From assembly GCA_009801015.1 (NCBI GenBank), contig VHZZ01028413.1, positions 3,099-23,184 of the forward strand: DNA of 20,086 nucleotides, written 5' to 3'. Shown here one piece after another: positions 1 to 12,300 of the stretch (the first letter of the stretch is position 1; each line of letters starts with the position of its first letter). The notes beneath the pieces are model-generated. The model searched no databases and had not been told where the DNA came from. It worked only from the letters and a program-made list of their open reading frames with translations. Source of the DNA: Silene noctiflora (lineage: Eukaryota > Streptophyta > Magnoliopsida > Caryophyllales > Caryophyllaceae). A program made the translations under genes and the position numbers.

Positions 1-466
1 TACCTAACACAACCAAAATTTCAAAGGTCATAAAGCCGTAAAATCGTAAATGAAGGTCTACATTATACATGTGAAAGAGTGGTACTTGGACTCAGTACCA
101 TTCTGTGACGCTCGATCGTTATCCATCAAAGTATTACGGGAAATATAGCTAAAAAATACGGAGTAATATGAACATTAAAAAACCATCTAATTAACGATAG
201 TAATAATTTATGAGCAATAAATGAAGATAAATATTAAGATTATAAAATTATACACCCTCCGTTCCAATCAGTTGTTTACCTTTGAATACTCTCACAAAGA
301 ATCTACATAGTATACACACATGGAATATAAATAGGAGATAACTTGAAAACTGAGCAGTAGTATTGGCTAGAGATCACAATGAAGCCAAATAATCGCATGA
401 AAGCTAAAAGGTCACGAGGAAATAGCACTCGCATCAAATCCACGATAACATCCATCAATAAACATC
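1..466. other. 3' flank of the LRR gene, including probable 3' UTR
   Basis: This AT-rich stretch has no open frame of note. The LRR mRNA must end here or beyond the window edge. I saw no canonical AATAAA on the minus strand near the stop, so no polyadenylation site is called. A Stowaway-like left end is listed separately at about 251-300. Confidence 0.6.
251..300 (+). mobile_element. Stowaway-type MITE end, truncated
   Basis: The motif CACCCTCCGTTCCAATCAG, followed by GTTTACCTTTG and CACAAAG, resembles the left end of plant Stowaway (Tc1/mariner) MITEs. No matching right end (GGAACGGAGGGAGTA) occurs downstream, so this looks like a relic with its right side lost. A short CGGAGTA at about 159-165 may be the right end of another relic. 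Confidence 0.4.
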
Positions 467-3342
467 TCAAATTTTGTCCTTCAGATACTGTAAAACAGCT
501 TTGGTTCCTCGATCCAATATTGTCCTCCTAATGCTGAAATAGGATCAGAAAAGTTTACTTCATTCAGTACAAATTTAATCATGGTCTACAATCAAGCCTA
601 AAACCTAGATGTTGTATTGGAGGGAGCTAAGGAGGAGGAAGTGGAACACTTCGAAAAGAGTAGACACTTGGCTGTTGTTTGGAAATAGGGTAAGAGGCGG
701 CAAGGAGAGGGGAGGGAAAGGAGCGCAGTTATTCCCCCTTCCAATCTTGGCATGACAAAAGATAATCATAATTAGGTCGCGGTTAGTGTGGATCTAAAAT
801 TGATCGTGACATCACAAGAAGCACATCTAGGAGAGTTTTGAACTTGCTAGAAGCCTACAAGTTTTCTACAACTTTTACAAATAGCATAATGAGCTTTATG
901 ACCACTCCATAGTCGTTTGCCTAAACAGAAATACCCCGTGCTAGATTCAATGGAAGAAGAGGCCAATCAACGGAAGCAGGCTCAATATTGCTCCTCTAAT
1001 TTTTACTTTTTATCGAAGATGTAAAAGATGTTTCTTCAGAAGGTAGATGACACCAAAATCATGTCTCTATTTCCTTTTTGGACCATCCCAAAGTAAATGT
1101 CCCCTTCTATATGTGATTAAATAGAAAGAACTTCCAGTACATCCCTACTTAAATAACATACATAGAGGGGAGGGAATGATGAGGATAATATGGTACTCTA
1201 GGTCGAGGGGTAATAATGATATTTTGTCATTATTTCTAAAATCTAGCCTCGAGTCAGAAGAAGATAAGATAAGTTGGATGGAGTATTGTCCTCTGTAAGA
1301 CTGTAACCATACAACAAATTTCCATTAACAATTCCATCAAGACTGACCCTCTTCTACGCTGGGATTGGGGGATATATTTGTGACAGAGGGTAGAAGATGA
1401 AGGCTAATATGGGAGAACGGAGGGAAGGTTTAGTTTGAGGTTGTGATGCTCAGACTTGGATACGAGGATCCGACACGGGTACGGATCCGAGTGTCGGATC
1501 CTTGAAATCTCAAAAACAAGGACTCGGATACGAGGATCCAAATTTAAATTTGGACTCGGGTAATTTTTATTTTTTCTGAAAAAATTGGTTATTAGTTACA
1601 AAAATCAAAGAAAAGAAAGGAAAAGTAGTTTCTTCATGTTTAACATGAATGAAGACTTTAGTACAACATTAAATTTATGTCAAGATCACTCCTGATATAG
1701 GGCCGCTATACAAAACAGAGGTTAGGTGAAGAGTCCGAGCATCACAGGTGAGGAGGATGCAGCTGGAGGTTTAATAATAGACGATTTGCAAAATCATGCA
1801 TACATCAAGTAAAACAGATATGGCTGTTTTATACACATGGAATTTGGAAAAGCTCAAGGGAACTGAGGAATTTACGTTTCTTATTGGTAGTTTCTTAACA
1901 CGAATAAAACTTAGGAGTGTAGAAAAGGTGAGACAATCTACATGTGTGCCACTAATAAACATGTCATAAGCTTCATATTGTTGATTTTACTGAGGAAGTA
2001 ACTATTGTCATTAATTAGCTGTTTCAGGTAAGCATAAGCAAAATGCCAGCATGACCATAAACATCAAAGGCGAATGTAGTAGATACAGAGATTGTGCTGC
2101 ATACCTTCTCAATGGATTTCCATCCAATCTGAGGGCCTGTAGGCTGGGCTCCAACAACCCCTGCTCAGAACAAAATATATTACTAAGTCAACTGTCTTAA
2201 TCCGTTGTAAAAATAACTAGATATAGTGATGAAAAATAGCAAGAAATTTTTTTATGATTTATGTTGCTGTCTTCAAATTGCTTGCAAGTCGCTACCCTAT
2301 ATAGTTGTGGTTTTCAATGCTACTACATAAATTTTCAGCAGGATAAATGGAAAGATACAAATCCACACGGCCGTGGTCCTTTTGAGTATGTACATAGCTA
2401 CCACGTTACTTAAAACGTGACTTTTTCTAATTAAAATGCTTAGTACTGAACCTTAGAGGAAAACGTCACCTTTTCACAAGAAAGGTTCTCTGTATGAGGA
2501 TAAGCTAACTCCTAAAAGATACTCCCATCAGTTTCCTAAAACTTATCTCACTCTCTTGCAAACAAAAAAAATAGAAAAAAAAATAAACTCATTTTGCAAG
2601 CAATATTTCCTTAAACAAGGTCAATTCTCTCATATCTGCATTCCACCATAAGAGGGTATTTGTACCCTTAGCATTATCCTTTTATATGATATAAATTGCC
2701 AAAAGTTCATATCAGAACCCATCACCAAATCCATGTCAGTCAAACTTCTATGTCTTGCGTGTGCTAAACAAAATTGACTCAAAAACAACAAAGATATCAA
2801 CTGTTGAGCCAAGGTGAAAACTGATATTATGCTCATCAATGACGTGATGATATGAGAATATTTTGTCAGAGAAATAACCAATAGAGGTGACTTACAAGTT
2901 CTGGTGGTAGTGTCCCAATGCTGTTATCTGAAAGGTCCAGCTCAGTCAATGACGTAAGATTTTGGAAGCCCTATTGAGAGAGAGTGATCGAGTATCATAG
3001 ATTAGATAAAATCCTCGTGCAAAAACATGATATATAGGAATGCAGGTAGATTGTATAACTGCAGGTTTTCCAAGGTAGTATTTGGGTTGAATCTACATTA
3101 AGAAACAGTTGAATGATTATTAAGCTTAATTCCCATCATCGAATCGCAAATCCAAGACAATCAAGAGTCGTTTTTCTTCCTTACAGGATATCCAAATAGA
3201 AAGTAAATGTACAGCATCAGAGTAAAAAATCCTTTAACCAGTGTTGTTGCATGGTACGGTATTTTAATCGATTCCATGGACGGGTTTGAAATTGTACAAC
3301 TTTACTAGTTTCATATATAAAAAACCCTGGCAACCTAGTTTA

Positions 3343-3397
<55 letters not shown>

Positions 3398-6300
3398 ATT
3401 CTTACAATGACAATTTGGTTGAAGATTTCCGAATCAAGCATAGAGAACCATGAAACTTAAATTGCTTAGCCTTATGATACCAACCCACAGAGAAAAATAC
3501 AAATGAAGACAACAGAAGCATTCTTAAAAAATCAGAAACCCTTGGAAGGTAGCAATTAGCTCAAACAAGTGGATAGCTTGTTACTTGTGGTCCAATAATG
3601 AGAATCAGTCAAAGGAGAACTTTGTCTTTCGGCAATACATGAGTTTAGGAAACTCATTTTTTCTTAACACACATCGTGTTGGTTAAGTCTTGCCGATTCA
3701 GTCATGAAGTGTTTAAGCTTTTTCAGAGCAAGCTGCAGAATTCAAGAGTTTCCCTCCCTTTCACTCCCCTCCTTTCCCTCCAAACCCCTCCATCCAAGCA
3801 AAAGGTTAAGCTAGGAAACTTTACGACTACTACGTATTAAAGTAATCTGCACTAAAAATCCTATGGGTATAAGCAGTTTCACATTTTGATCAGTCCTGCG
3901 AAACTGAGTACACAAGTGATTTCACGCTACATCAATAACAGCTAGAATGCCATCATGATCTCAAAAGGAACAAGAAAGCCCTAAGAACTCACAAATGTGG
4001 ACAATCGACCAAATGGCCTAATAACATTTACCTGTGGAATAGAATGGAGAGAATTTTGACTTAGATCGAGAATTTGCAACTTGCGTAACATCAAAATATC
4101 TGAAGGAACTTCTTGCAACTTGACTCGTCTGTTTAGGCATTACACCGTGCATAGCACAAAGAACGCACGTCAGAAATCGAAATCAAACTTTACTGAGGGC
4201 TGGCAAATGAGGTAAGCAGATGGAAACTCGTATAAAATACTATGCATTTACTTCTACATCACCTCAAGTAAAGCTCCACCAGATGTTGTAAGCTAGCAAA
4301 GGCAGGATTGTCAAGTAATGAGGAAACACACCCACTAAGGTCCAGAATTTGTAGTCTAGAAACTGCTTCAAACCCATTCAATGGAACCTATTGCAGCCGT
4401 AATACAAAACAATATTAGGAGGCACAATCAGGTAACAGTCTTACATCAAATAGCAAAACTTGATACGGTAATTCTACCTTGTTAAGAGGATTATTGTCCA
4501 GCCGTAAACAAGTTAGATTAGGAAGTGACTTCAAAGCATCTTCAGGCCAGTCCTTGATCTTGTTTTTCGATAAAATCAACACCTACAGATTAAGGATAAG
4601 TAAATAGCACTCTCAAAACCTAAGGCTAAATCCATCGAGGACAAAGGTAGTGATGTATTCATCATCTATTGTGTACCCTCCATATGCATACACAATATGA
4701 TATTCCACACTCTCTGAGACAGAAAAGCTGGACACAATAAATGGAAGAATACAGTCATTTCAAACAAATTTCCAGTTGTACCCTATACCACTTCTTTAGA
4801 TTGCATCATTTACCAAATCCTTCAATTGCCTATCAGAAAACTCATGCTACAGTTTCCTGTTATTCAAGTGCTTTCCTTTACAAAAGTAGAATTAGTCGTG
4901 ATTACACAAAAGCTGGCAATGGGATATCTGGGAGGTGAAAAAATGTACTTTGGAGAACACACTTGTCATTACAATAAAGATAACACGTAAGTCAGCACAT
5001 CAATCTTATATTGCATTTACAAAATACATAGAAAATTACAAGATTACACAATCAACTATACCTCGAGGGAAGAACAAGCAGATAAGGTAACAGGAAGCTC
5101 TTCAATGGAATTCTTCGAAAGATCTACTTTTGTTATCTCAGTTGATTCACAAACCTCAGGAGGGACAGCAATCAATCCCATGCCTGCAAGTGAAAGTTCC
5201 TGGAAGTAGAATATAATAGACAGAAGATCACTCAAATGTAGAAGGTAGATGTGCAAAACCTGATGCCTTGGCGAGGTTGACACAGAAGTTCATCAAGTCA
5301 TACGAGTAATCAATTTCTAAACAGTCAGAACCAATGGCTTCAAAGATTCTAGTCCAACTACTTACACAGGCCATAGCCAATTACATATTCAACACATACA
5401 TCTGAGTTTCAAGAAAGCTTAGCTAAGTTCTGCAGTATGTACACCAAAATTTCCAACACTATTAGATAAGTTTAGAAACCCTCCTGGAAATAATTTGGCA
5501 GCCTCAATCCTATTAATGGATGTACCTTTGACCACAGATGGCATAAAAATGCAGCCAATTTGTAGAGTTTGCAAGCATTGATTGTAGGTATGAGCTCCAA
5601 AATGGATACAGAATTTATGAGTCTAGCCTATACCAGAATGACAATTATCTTTTTTTCCCTAAAAAAAAAACGAATGACAATTATCTTTGGATAGGGCTGG
5701 AAGCACATAACCGAAGAGCATTTAAGAGATGGCACAAAGAGCTGCCAATACTGTGCTCGTAGCAGCAAGTTTCCTAATAACCCGAGCAAAGGCATGAGAT
5801 TGAAATCTTGAAGATTGATGTAGACAAAAGGAGGATTTTGTTTTTCTTGACAAGAACATATGAAAACTGAAGGTGACAGAAAGAAGTCGTACTTGAAGCT
5901 GTCAAGCTAGGGATGAGCAAATATCATAAAGCACAAAGCTATAGAGCATTAGATCTAGCATTACTTGGATATGAAGCATAGAAAAAAGAGCTTGATATTT
6001 CCTTCAAGGTAACAACTGTAAGCCCCGCGAAAGGAAAGATTAAGCCAGTCGATAAGTGTAAGTAAACGATTAGGTTTTAATGAACTGAATATCAGGTTAT
6101 ATTTTGTATAACCTCCATCGCAAAATACCCAAATTTATTGACACCGACTTCAGAGATCAACCTGAGTTAACATTGACCATTATATACGAGTAGAAATACA
6201 ACATTAAATTTGTCATGTTTGATTTATCAAAATAATTACTTTTATATTATCACAACTCACAGCATTGTTCTGCTGGGTCCGCATATTTCAAGGATTATTT

Positions 6301-9300
6301 TCAGGGTCAGATGATTCAATTTACCCCTTCATAAGCTAAGGTTGTCAATGCAAATGAACTGAACGAATAACCAACAAAAGAGTCAGGGTTAGCAACTACA
6401 TGAACATCGTAACTTAACTTTTCCGAAACGTTTAGTTCTTAATTACAATTATTCTTTTCTTAAAAAAGGATATGTAGCAATGTGAGCTCCAAAATTCCAA
6501 TCGTATTAAAATTGCGCATGCAGTTCTATTAGTTTACGTATTAAAAACTGCTTGTAGAAACTGATTTATGTTTCAGTTTTTCAAGTCCGAGATCCATGAA
6601 GCAACTGAAACACTCACAGTCGGTCCCAAGGGCTACTTTGATGGAGGATGAAAATAAGTGGATCATTATTCCAAGAAAACACTAAGTTGTGCATAATAAC
6701 TTTGTAGGATACAAACTTAACAAAGTTGATGCATCCTTAAACGTTTTAAATGTCGCATAAAACATGCAGGTGTCACATATAATTTTATAGACTCGAGTCC
6801 ATCGGTAGAGTAAAATCCGATACAACTCGGCCGAGATTTTGAACCATGGTCGAGCCAAAACAATTTAAATTATAGCACCGGTATCACCTTTACAAAGTGA
6901 GTATAGTTTGGATGTGTGCAAAGTTCGTTAATCGTGTGGGAATGCAAGATACAACTCATTAAGGAATAAAGACTTACATCTATCAAAGATGAGATAGAGG
7001 AGACTTGAACACTCGACAATGAGAGATGCATGTATCTACTTGAGAACATGGAAAAAAAATGTCTACATTTTCTTTTTCCTTGTACTCCCTTCATCTCTTT
7101 ATTCTCTTTATGTGTGATTAATGCACAAAGACCAAGAAAAGAGTCAAATTCCCCATTTTATCCCTATATTTTGCGTACTCTCCTGGTCATCCTCTACTCC
7201 CCAGTGTTCTTTCTGCATTTTATTTATTTATCTCTACTCTTTCATTTTCTTCAACAACCCCCATTCCTAAGGCAAATTAGACATGCCCATCTAGTTTTAG
7301 TCATCTAAAGATATCTCTTCTTTTCTCACCCTTCTCAATTGTCATTATCAATTTGATATTCTAAATCAAAACCAGACACAAAACACTGGGAAAAAAAAAA
7401 CATATTTAAGGTTGATGCTAGGGTTTAAAATGACGGATGATGATTGTTTCTAAAATCTGTAGCTTTTACATCAGATTGATGCTAAAAAAAATTGGTTTTA
7501 AAATCTTGATGAACATTCAGGCAAAATAAAATATTCTCATTTTCTTTTTTTTTTTTTTTTTTTTTTTTGCTGGAAGTTGAAATTTGGGTGAATATTGTTA
7601 GTGGATAAGGTCGAGGCACAGCAAGTATCATTGGAGATTGGGCGAGATGGCCTAAGCGGTGGGCAAAGTGGGTCTGGATGGTGGTTAAGGTGGGTTTGGG
7701 ACTTTGGGTGGTGGTTGATGAGATAGCTAAGGTAGAATCAAGTGGTGGGAGGTTTCTTTTGGCTGGAGTCTGGAATTGGTAACTTGATATGGAAGAGTGA
7801 TGAGGGGTACATTTGAAATTTAACATAGCAAAGATCTTTTTTACATTTAAAAATCCTGCCCAAAGTGAAAAACGTATAGAAGATGACTGAGACATCCATA
7901 AAAGGAAAAAGTAAAGAATTTATGGGGACAGAGGGAGTATTCTTTTTCATCTCACTTATTCAGTTTATTTATTTCTTCATTTTTACTTTCGTTTACTCCC
8001 CGTTTCTTTTCTTCTATTTTCTCTCTTGTTTCGCCTTTAATTTTCTCATCTAGCAATGGTTTCTCAAGACGGTTTATGTTAAATTATTCAAATCATGTTG
8101 ATACTAAAACTTTATTGTTATCAAGGCAAACCAACGCACATGGATATGCTTAACAATACATAAAATGCGATTCATGCATTTTAGACATTTGTCATAGTGG
8201 ACCGTACAAAATGGTTTTTTCACTCGTTTAAAATCATTTGAAGTTAACACACACAAACGGCTATGTAATCATATCTAAATAAAGAGTTTAATGGCCCATA
8301 AATAATTCCATTTAAAATAAAAAATCGCAGATACCTTTGTGGTGATAGACAATCGGCTTGCCATTGCGACCATGTTATCTTTAGACGGACTCATCACCTG
8401 TGTCTCTACATCACAATACACATCAATTTGAAGGAGCACTTCAAGTGAAAAAGAAAAATGTTCACAGAAGAAGTAACAAGAAGGGACATACCTTCGGCTG
8501 ACGGGAGTCTACCTCGAAGATACTTCAACAAAGCAGCTGTAGGACCGGTCACCAAAGTACTGACAAGGTAGTTGTAAACTTCCGTTAGAATCTAGTTAGC
8601 TGGTAGCAGTTGCTAGAAAACAAATATAAGAGCATAGTTACTCAGATCAAACCTTCGAATGGTGCGCATTGGATTACCTATAAGAACAAGCTTTCTCAAA
8701 CTTGTCATTAAGCCTGCATAAAAGACGTGATGTTGGTTACCACTGAAGAAAGTGTTAATTGGGTAAGAAAATATGCTTACTAGATAGATACATATGGTGT
8801 TAATTAGATGTAGTATAAGGAATGGATAGAAAATGAGCAAATGACGGGAATGTTAACGGAGAGTACTAAAGGATACCAATGTACCACGTAGAATTTCAAA
8901 CAACATTGGCGCACTCTTTAGGTTCTCAAAAAATGAGGGGTACCATATAAAATTTGAAAAAACACAAGGGTATCAAGGAGAAAAACCCTAAATAATCTTA
9001 TAATCCATATTCCAGTAAAGCAGACGTGAACAACAACAAAACTATAGTCCCAAAAGAATATTTGGTCTTGAACATTTACTATTTATAATGGATCAACACA
9101 AAGCAAACAAAATGAATTAAAGAAGAGCCAAACTAGTATTGTGATGATGTATATTAAAAGAGGGTGTCAAGAACGCCACTCGAACACCTAATGCCTTATA
9201 ACTGTTCAGTTAGACACTTTTAGAAATCCCTTACAGCCAGAAAGCTGATGCAGTAAGGTAAACGAAAAAAAAAATACAAATTTTAACTAGAGTAAATCTT

Positions 9301-12300
9301 CGCGACTTAATCCACACTATTGGTTACTTAATCCACATAAATATTAACTTAGATTTCGAAAGAGAGAGAACGTCCGAAGGCTACAAAAAAACTCAAATTT
9401 CCGACGAAAAAATGATAGAATAGCTAACGCAGTTGTTAAACGTCTTTGAAATCATGCTGGGTTGACCACATATGCCATCAGCATAACTGTGATCATGCTA
9501 CTATGGCCAAAACCACCATCAATGTCATCTCCTCAAATGACCACTCCCCTTTTCAATTGGTCTGAATCAACCAGCTCCCACGTCCAATACTCATTCATTC
9601 ATACACAAAGAAAGTGACAACTAGAGAGAAAGTGAGACTGAGAAAAAAGGGGGTAAATTAGACTCAATGGACTTCTCACAACCAAGATTCGGATCTAAAA
9701 TTTTATGCTGCTGGGGATGACATCAGGGGCAAGAAAGAGAGAGGTAGCAAAGAAGGGAGAGATTTGAGAAGGTTTATGGTTGTCTCAGATTTGGCCGTCC
9801 TGGTGGATAAGAGAATATCCTTCTACAAACTTTTATATGAACCAAACAGCAAAGGGAGTTTAGAGGGTTTCTATTTCTCTCTGTCACTCTCTTCCTTGAT
9901 CCCCTTTTCTTCCCTAGTTGAACCAATGGCCGAGACTTCACTAGTTATTTCTTGGGCTTGACGAGGGGAAGGTGATAGAGAGGGCACAATGGAGGGAAAT
10001 GATACATGTGGATTTTTAGTTTTGATGTTATTTGAAATATTTAGTGTTTTTATTTAATTTTTAAAAATTTATTTGCCCTTTTCGGATTTATTACACGTTT
10101 TTACCAACAACTTTCTTATATATTAATACTTGGTTCACTTTTAAAGTTTTAAGGTATTCCGGACCCGTAAGTTTTCCTTCGGTTTTCAAAATCGTTTTAA
10201 CTTTTAATCTTTATTTTCGATTTAAATTCTAAGTTTTTATAAAAGAAATTCGGACTTCGATTTTAAAACCTATAAGACTACCTTGGCTTTTGTATTATGT
10301 TTCACTCCCCTTTTGTTTTTTACTTTTCCTTTTCTATATTTTCGCATTTTGAGGTGTGCGATCACCCATGGACGGTTCTAAAGGATGATTCATACCCAGA
10401 CCATTTTGGGATTAAGGCTCTGATGTTGTTGTTGTTGTATGGTTTCACAGCTTCAATCATAAAGTTAATTCAAAATTACATCAATGTAGTCAAAGTAACA
10501 TGCTTAACAAAAATCACGATGACGCACCTATTTCCGCAGGCAGGCCCGACAATGAATTATTTGATAAATCGAGTACTGACAAGCGCAACTTGCAAGCCTC
10601 TGCTGGGTATTCTGTCAACTGCAAACAAAAACAATATATGTGATAGCATTAGACACAAATTACTGGACACTAGAGTATTTGGAAGTCTCAATACGACGAA
10701 GGGCATTGCCTTGAAGCCCGCAAAGGCGTAAATCCATGATTTAGTAATGCATTCTAACCACCTAAAACAGACATCACATTTTCAAAATTGTCTAGATCCT
10801 GCGACTATAAAGATAACAACAAAGATGATGTTTTTCGTTCCTTACGCAGCAACGTTGTTTCTTCCCCCATATGAATAGGAAGTCTTCTGAAAGTTCAGAG
10901 TTAGTTAATAGGCATCAGCGCGTCTTGCTTCAGACAGGCTGTTTCCCGTCTGAAATAAGACGGACAATATGTTGCCATTTTACAATAAAATGTTGCTATT
11001 TTCTGATAACATGGTGCCATTATTTTTCGCATCATTTTCAGGGTAAAAAGTGACAACTCTAGTTATAACATTTTGTCATTAAATGGTTACATTTTATTAA
11101 AAAATAGCAACATTTTGTCCGTCCTATTTCAGACGGGAAACAGCCCGTCTGAAATAAGAATTTGCGAATAGGCATCCATATATGAAGGTCAAGTTATTTG
11201 ACAGTAAATCTAAAAGAATGACTTTTGAAGAAATAACAAAATGAATTTGACTCAATAAGGGAAATCGCAGGCTAGGCATTCTTTTAACTACAAGACCATT
11301 GATCTCACCTGGTTTGAGCGTAGATCCAACACACTTAATTGGGAAAGCTCTCCCAACTCTGATGGTAGTGAGGACAACAAATTGCTCCTGATGTAGAATA
11401 ACAACTGTTAATTAAAAGAAGGTTCTAGCAACAAATTGAATCCTAAACAGTTGAAAGAGTTGAAACATTTACAAGCAACTAGGAAGAAGAAAATGTCGGA
11501 GAAATTTACCCAATGAAGAATTCGACAAGGGATGAACAACCTTTTATAGATGACGGGATGGATTTGATTCCTGCATTACTCACAACACAAGAAATCAGAA
11601 TTCAAATGGAATAAGGGAGAGGCAAAAACTACTTTGAGATAAGCTAAGGGTACCCACACTAACGAAAGAACACAACTAATTCGTATGCACAAGAAAAAAA
11701 ACACGAAAAGGAAAAAAAGAGGCCTCACTGTTCTGATGCAGGTCAAGCCGAATAAGGCGCACTAGCGTCCCAATGGTCTCTGGTAAACCAGTCAAGAGAT
11801 TTTTAGCTACAACAAGCACGCCATGTTAACAAACATAAGTACATATAGAATTAAAGAGTAAATAATATCTAGCAGAAGAGTTAACCAGATGAATAAAACA
11901 TTTACAGGCATTAAGTTCTGAAAGCATGCTCCATGAGCCAACCACTGGATCTAAGAGTCTTGTTAGCTTGTTTCCCTATCGAAATATTGTGGCACAGAAT
12001 TGAGTTTAGATTTAAAGAAGCAAATGATTATCTAAATCAAGAAATTTCATGTGCTTTACAGTACCTCAATATCCACTTTCAATAGTTTTGTACAGTATGC
12101 CAGATCATCAGGCATGCTTCCAATGAGATTATTTGACGCCTGGAAATAGCAAGTTTATGAAAGACCCATCGTAAGTACAGTGAAAGGAAACAGGAAAAAA
12201 GGAGAAAGAGGTCTTCATACACCTTTTTTGTTGTTAGATGATGTTAGCACCTATAGGTGATGAAAATCTAAAAAATCAAAGAGCCTTTGAAGTACATGGA

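Larger units (their letters stand above)
467..2160 (-). other. Exons 20-21: C-terminal cap (residues 542-581) and stop
   Basis: Exon 20 (2105-2160) encodes [18 protein letters not shown]. After a 1571-nt intron, exon 21 (467-533) encodes [20 protein letters not shown] and ends KI-TGA (stop 467-469). The reading frame and the family match (Arabidopsis ends SIRRPILERGTKAVLNYLKD, from memory) fix this distant last exon, which is too short to be found as an open frame alone. Confidence 0.9.
2896..5199 (-). other. Exons 15-19: second LRR module (residues 362-541)
   Basis: Exon 15 (5062-5199) opens with [16 protein letters not shown], echoing the protein's N-terminal [16 protein letters not shown], then [15 protein letters not shown]. 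Further repeats are [45 protein letters not shown] (a degenerate repeat lacking the usual Asn), [30 protein letters not shown] and [15 protein letters not shown]. Exons 16-18 are separated by short introns (90 and 134 nt). Exon 19 (2896-2970) is a single-repeat exon of 75 nt between two long introns. Confidence 0.92.
5200..8334 (-). other. Intron 14 (3135 nt), the largest intron
   Basis: It separates the hinge exon from the second LRR module. It holds the 17-bp direct repeat at 5636-5688 and a possible Stowaway-type element at 7085-7937 with a T24 tract (7545-7568). The rest is AT-rich without recognisable coding; open frames at 6870-7094, 7030-7308, 7482-7895 and 7738-7950 are low-complexity and overlap one another on both strands. 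Confidence 0.7.

Noticed and set aside
7030-7308. 92-codon plus-strand open frame in intron 14
   Set aside because: Pyrimidine-rich DNA read as Phe/Leu/Ser; it overlaps another open frame on the opposite strand and is not gene-like.
7482-7895. 137-codon minus-strand open frame
   Set aside because: It reads through a T24 tract as poly-lysine, lies inside intron 14, and has no family signature.
9620-9980. Possible second gene on the plus strand near the GA-rich stretch (65-codon frame at 9764-9961)
   Set aside because: No conserved motif or splice structure was found; it is inside intron 11 and antisense.
10297-10731. 144-codon plus-strand open frame, the longest on offer
   Set aside because: It crosses a retroposon 3' end and runs antisense through exon 11 of the LRR gene; no domain is seen.
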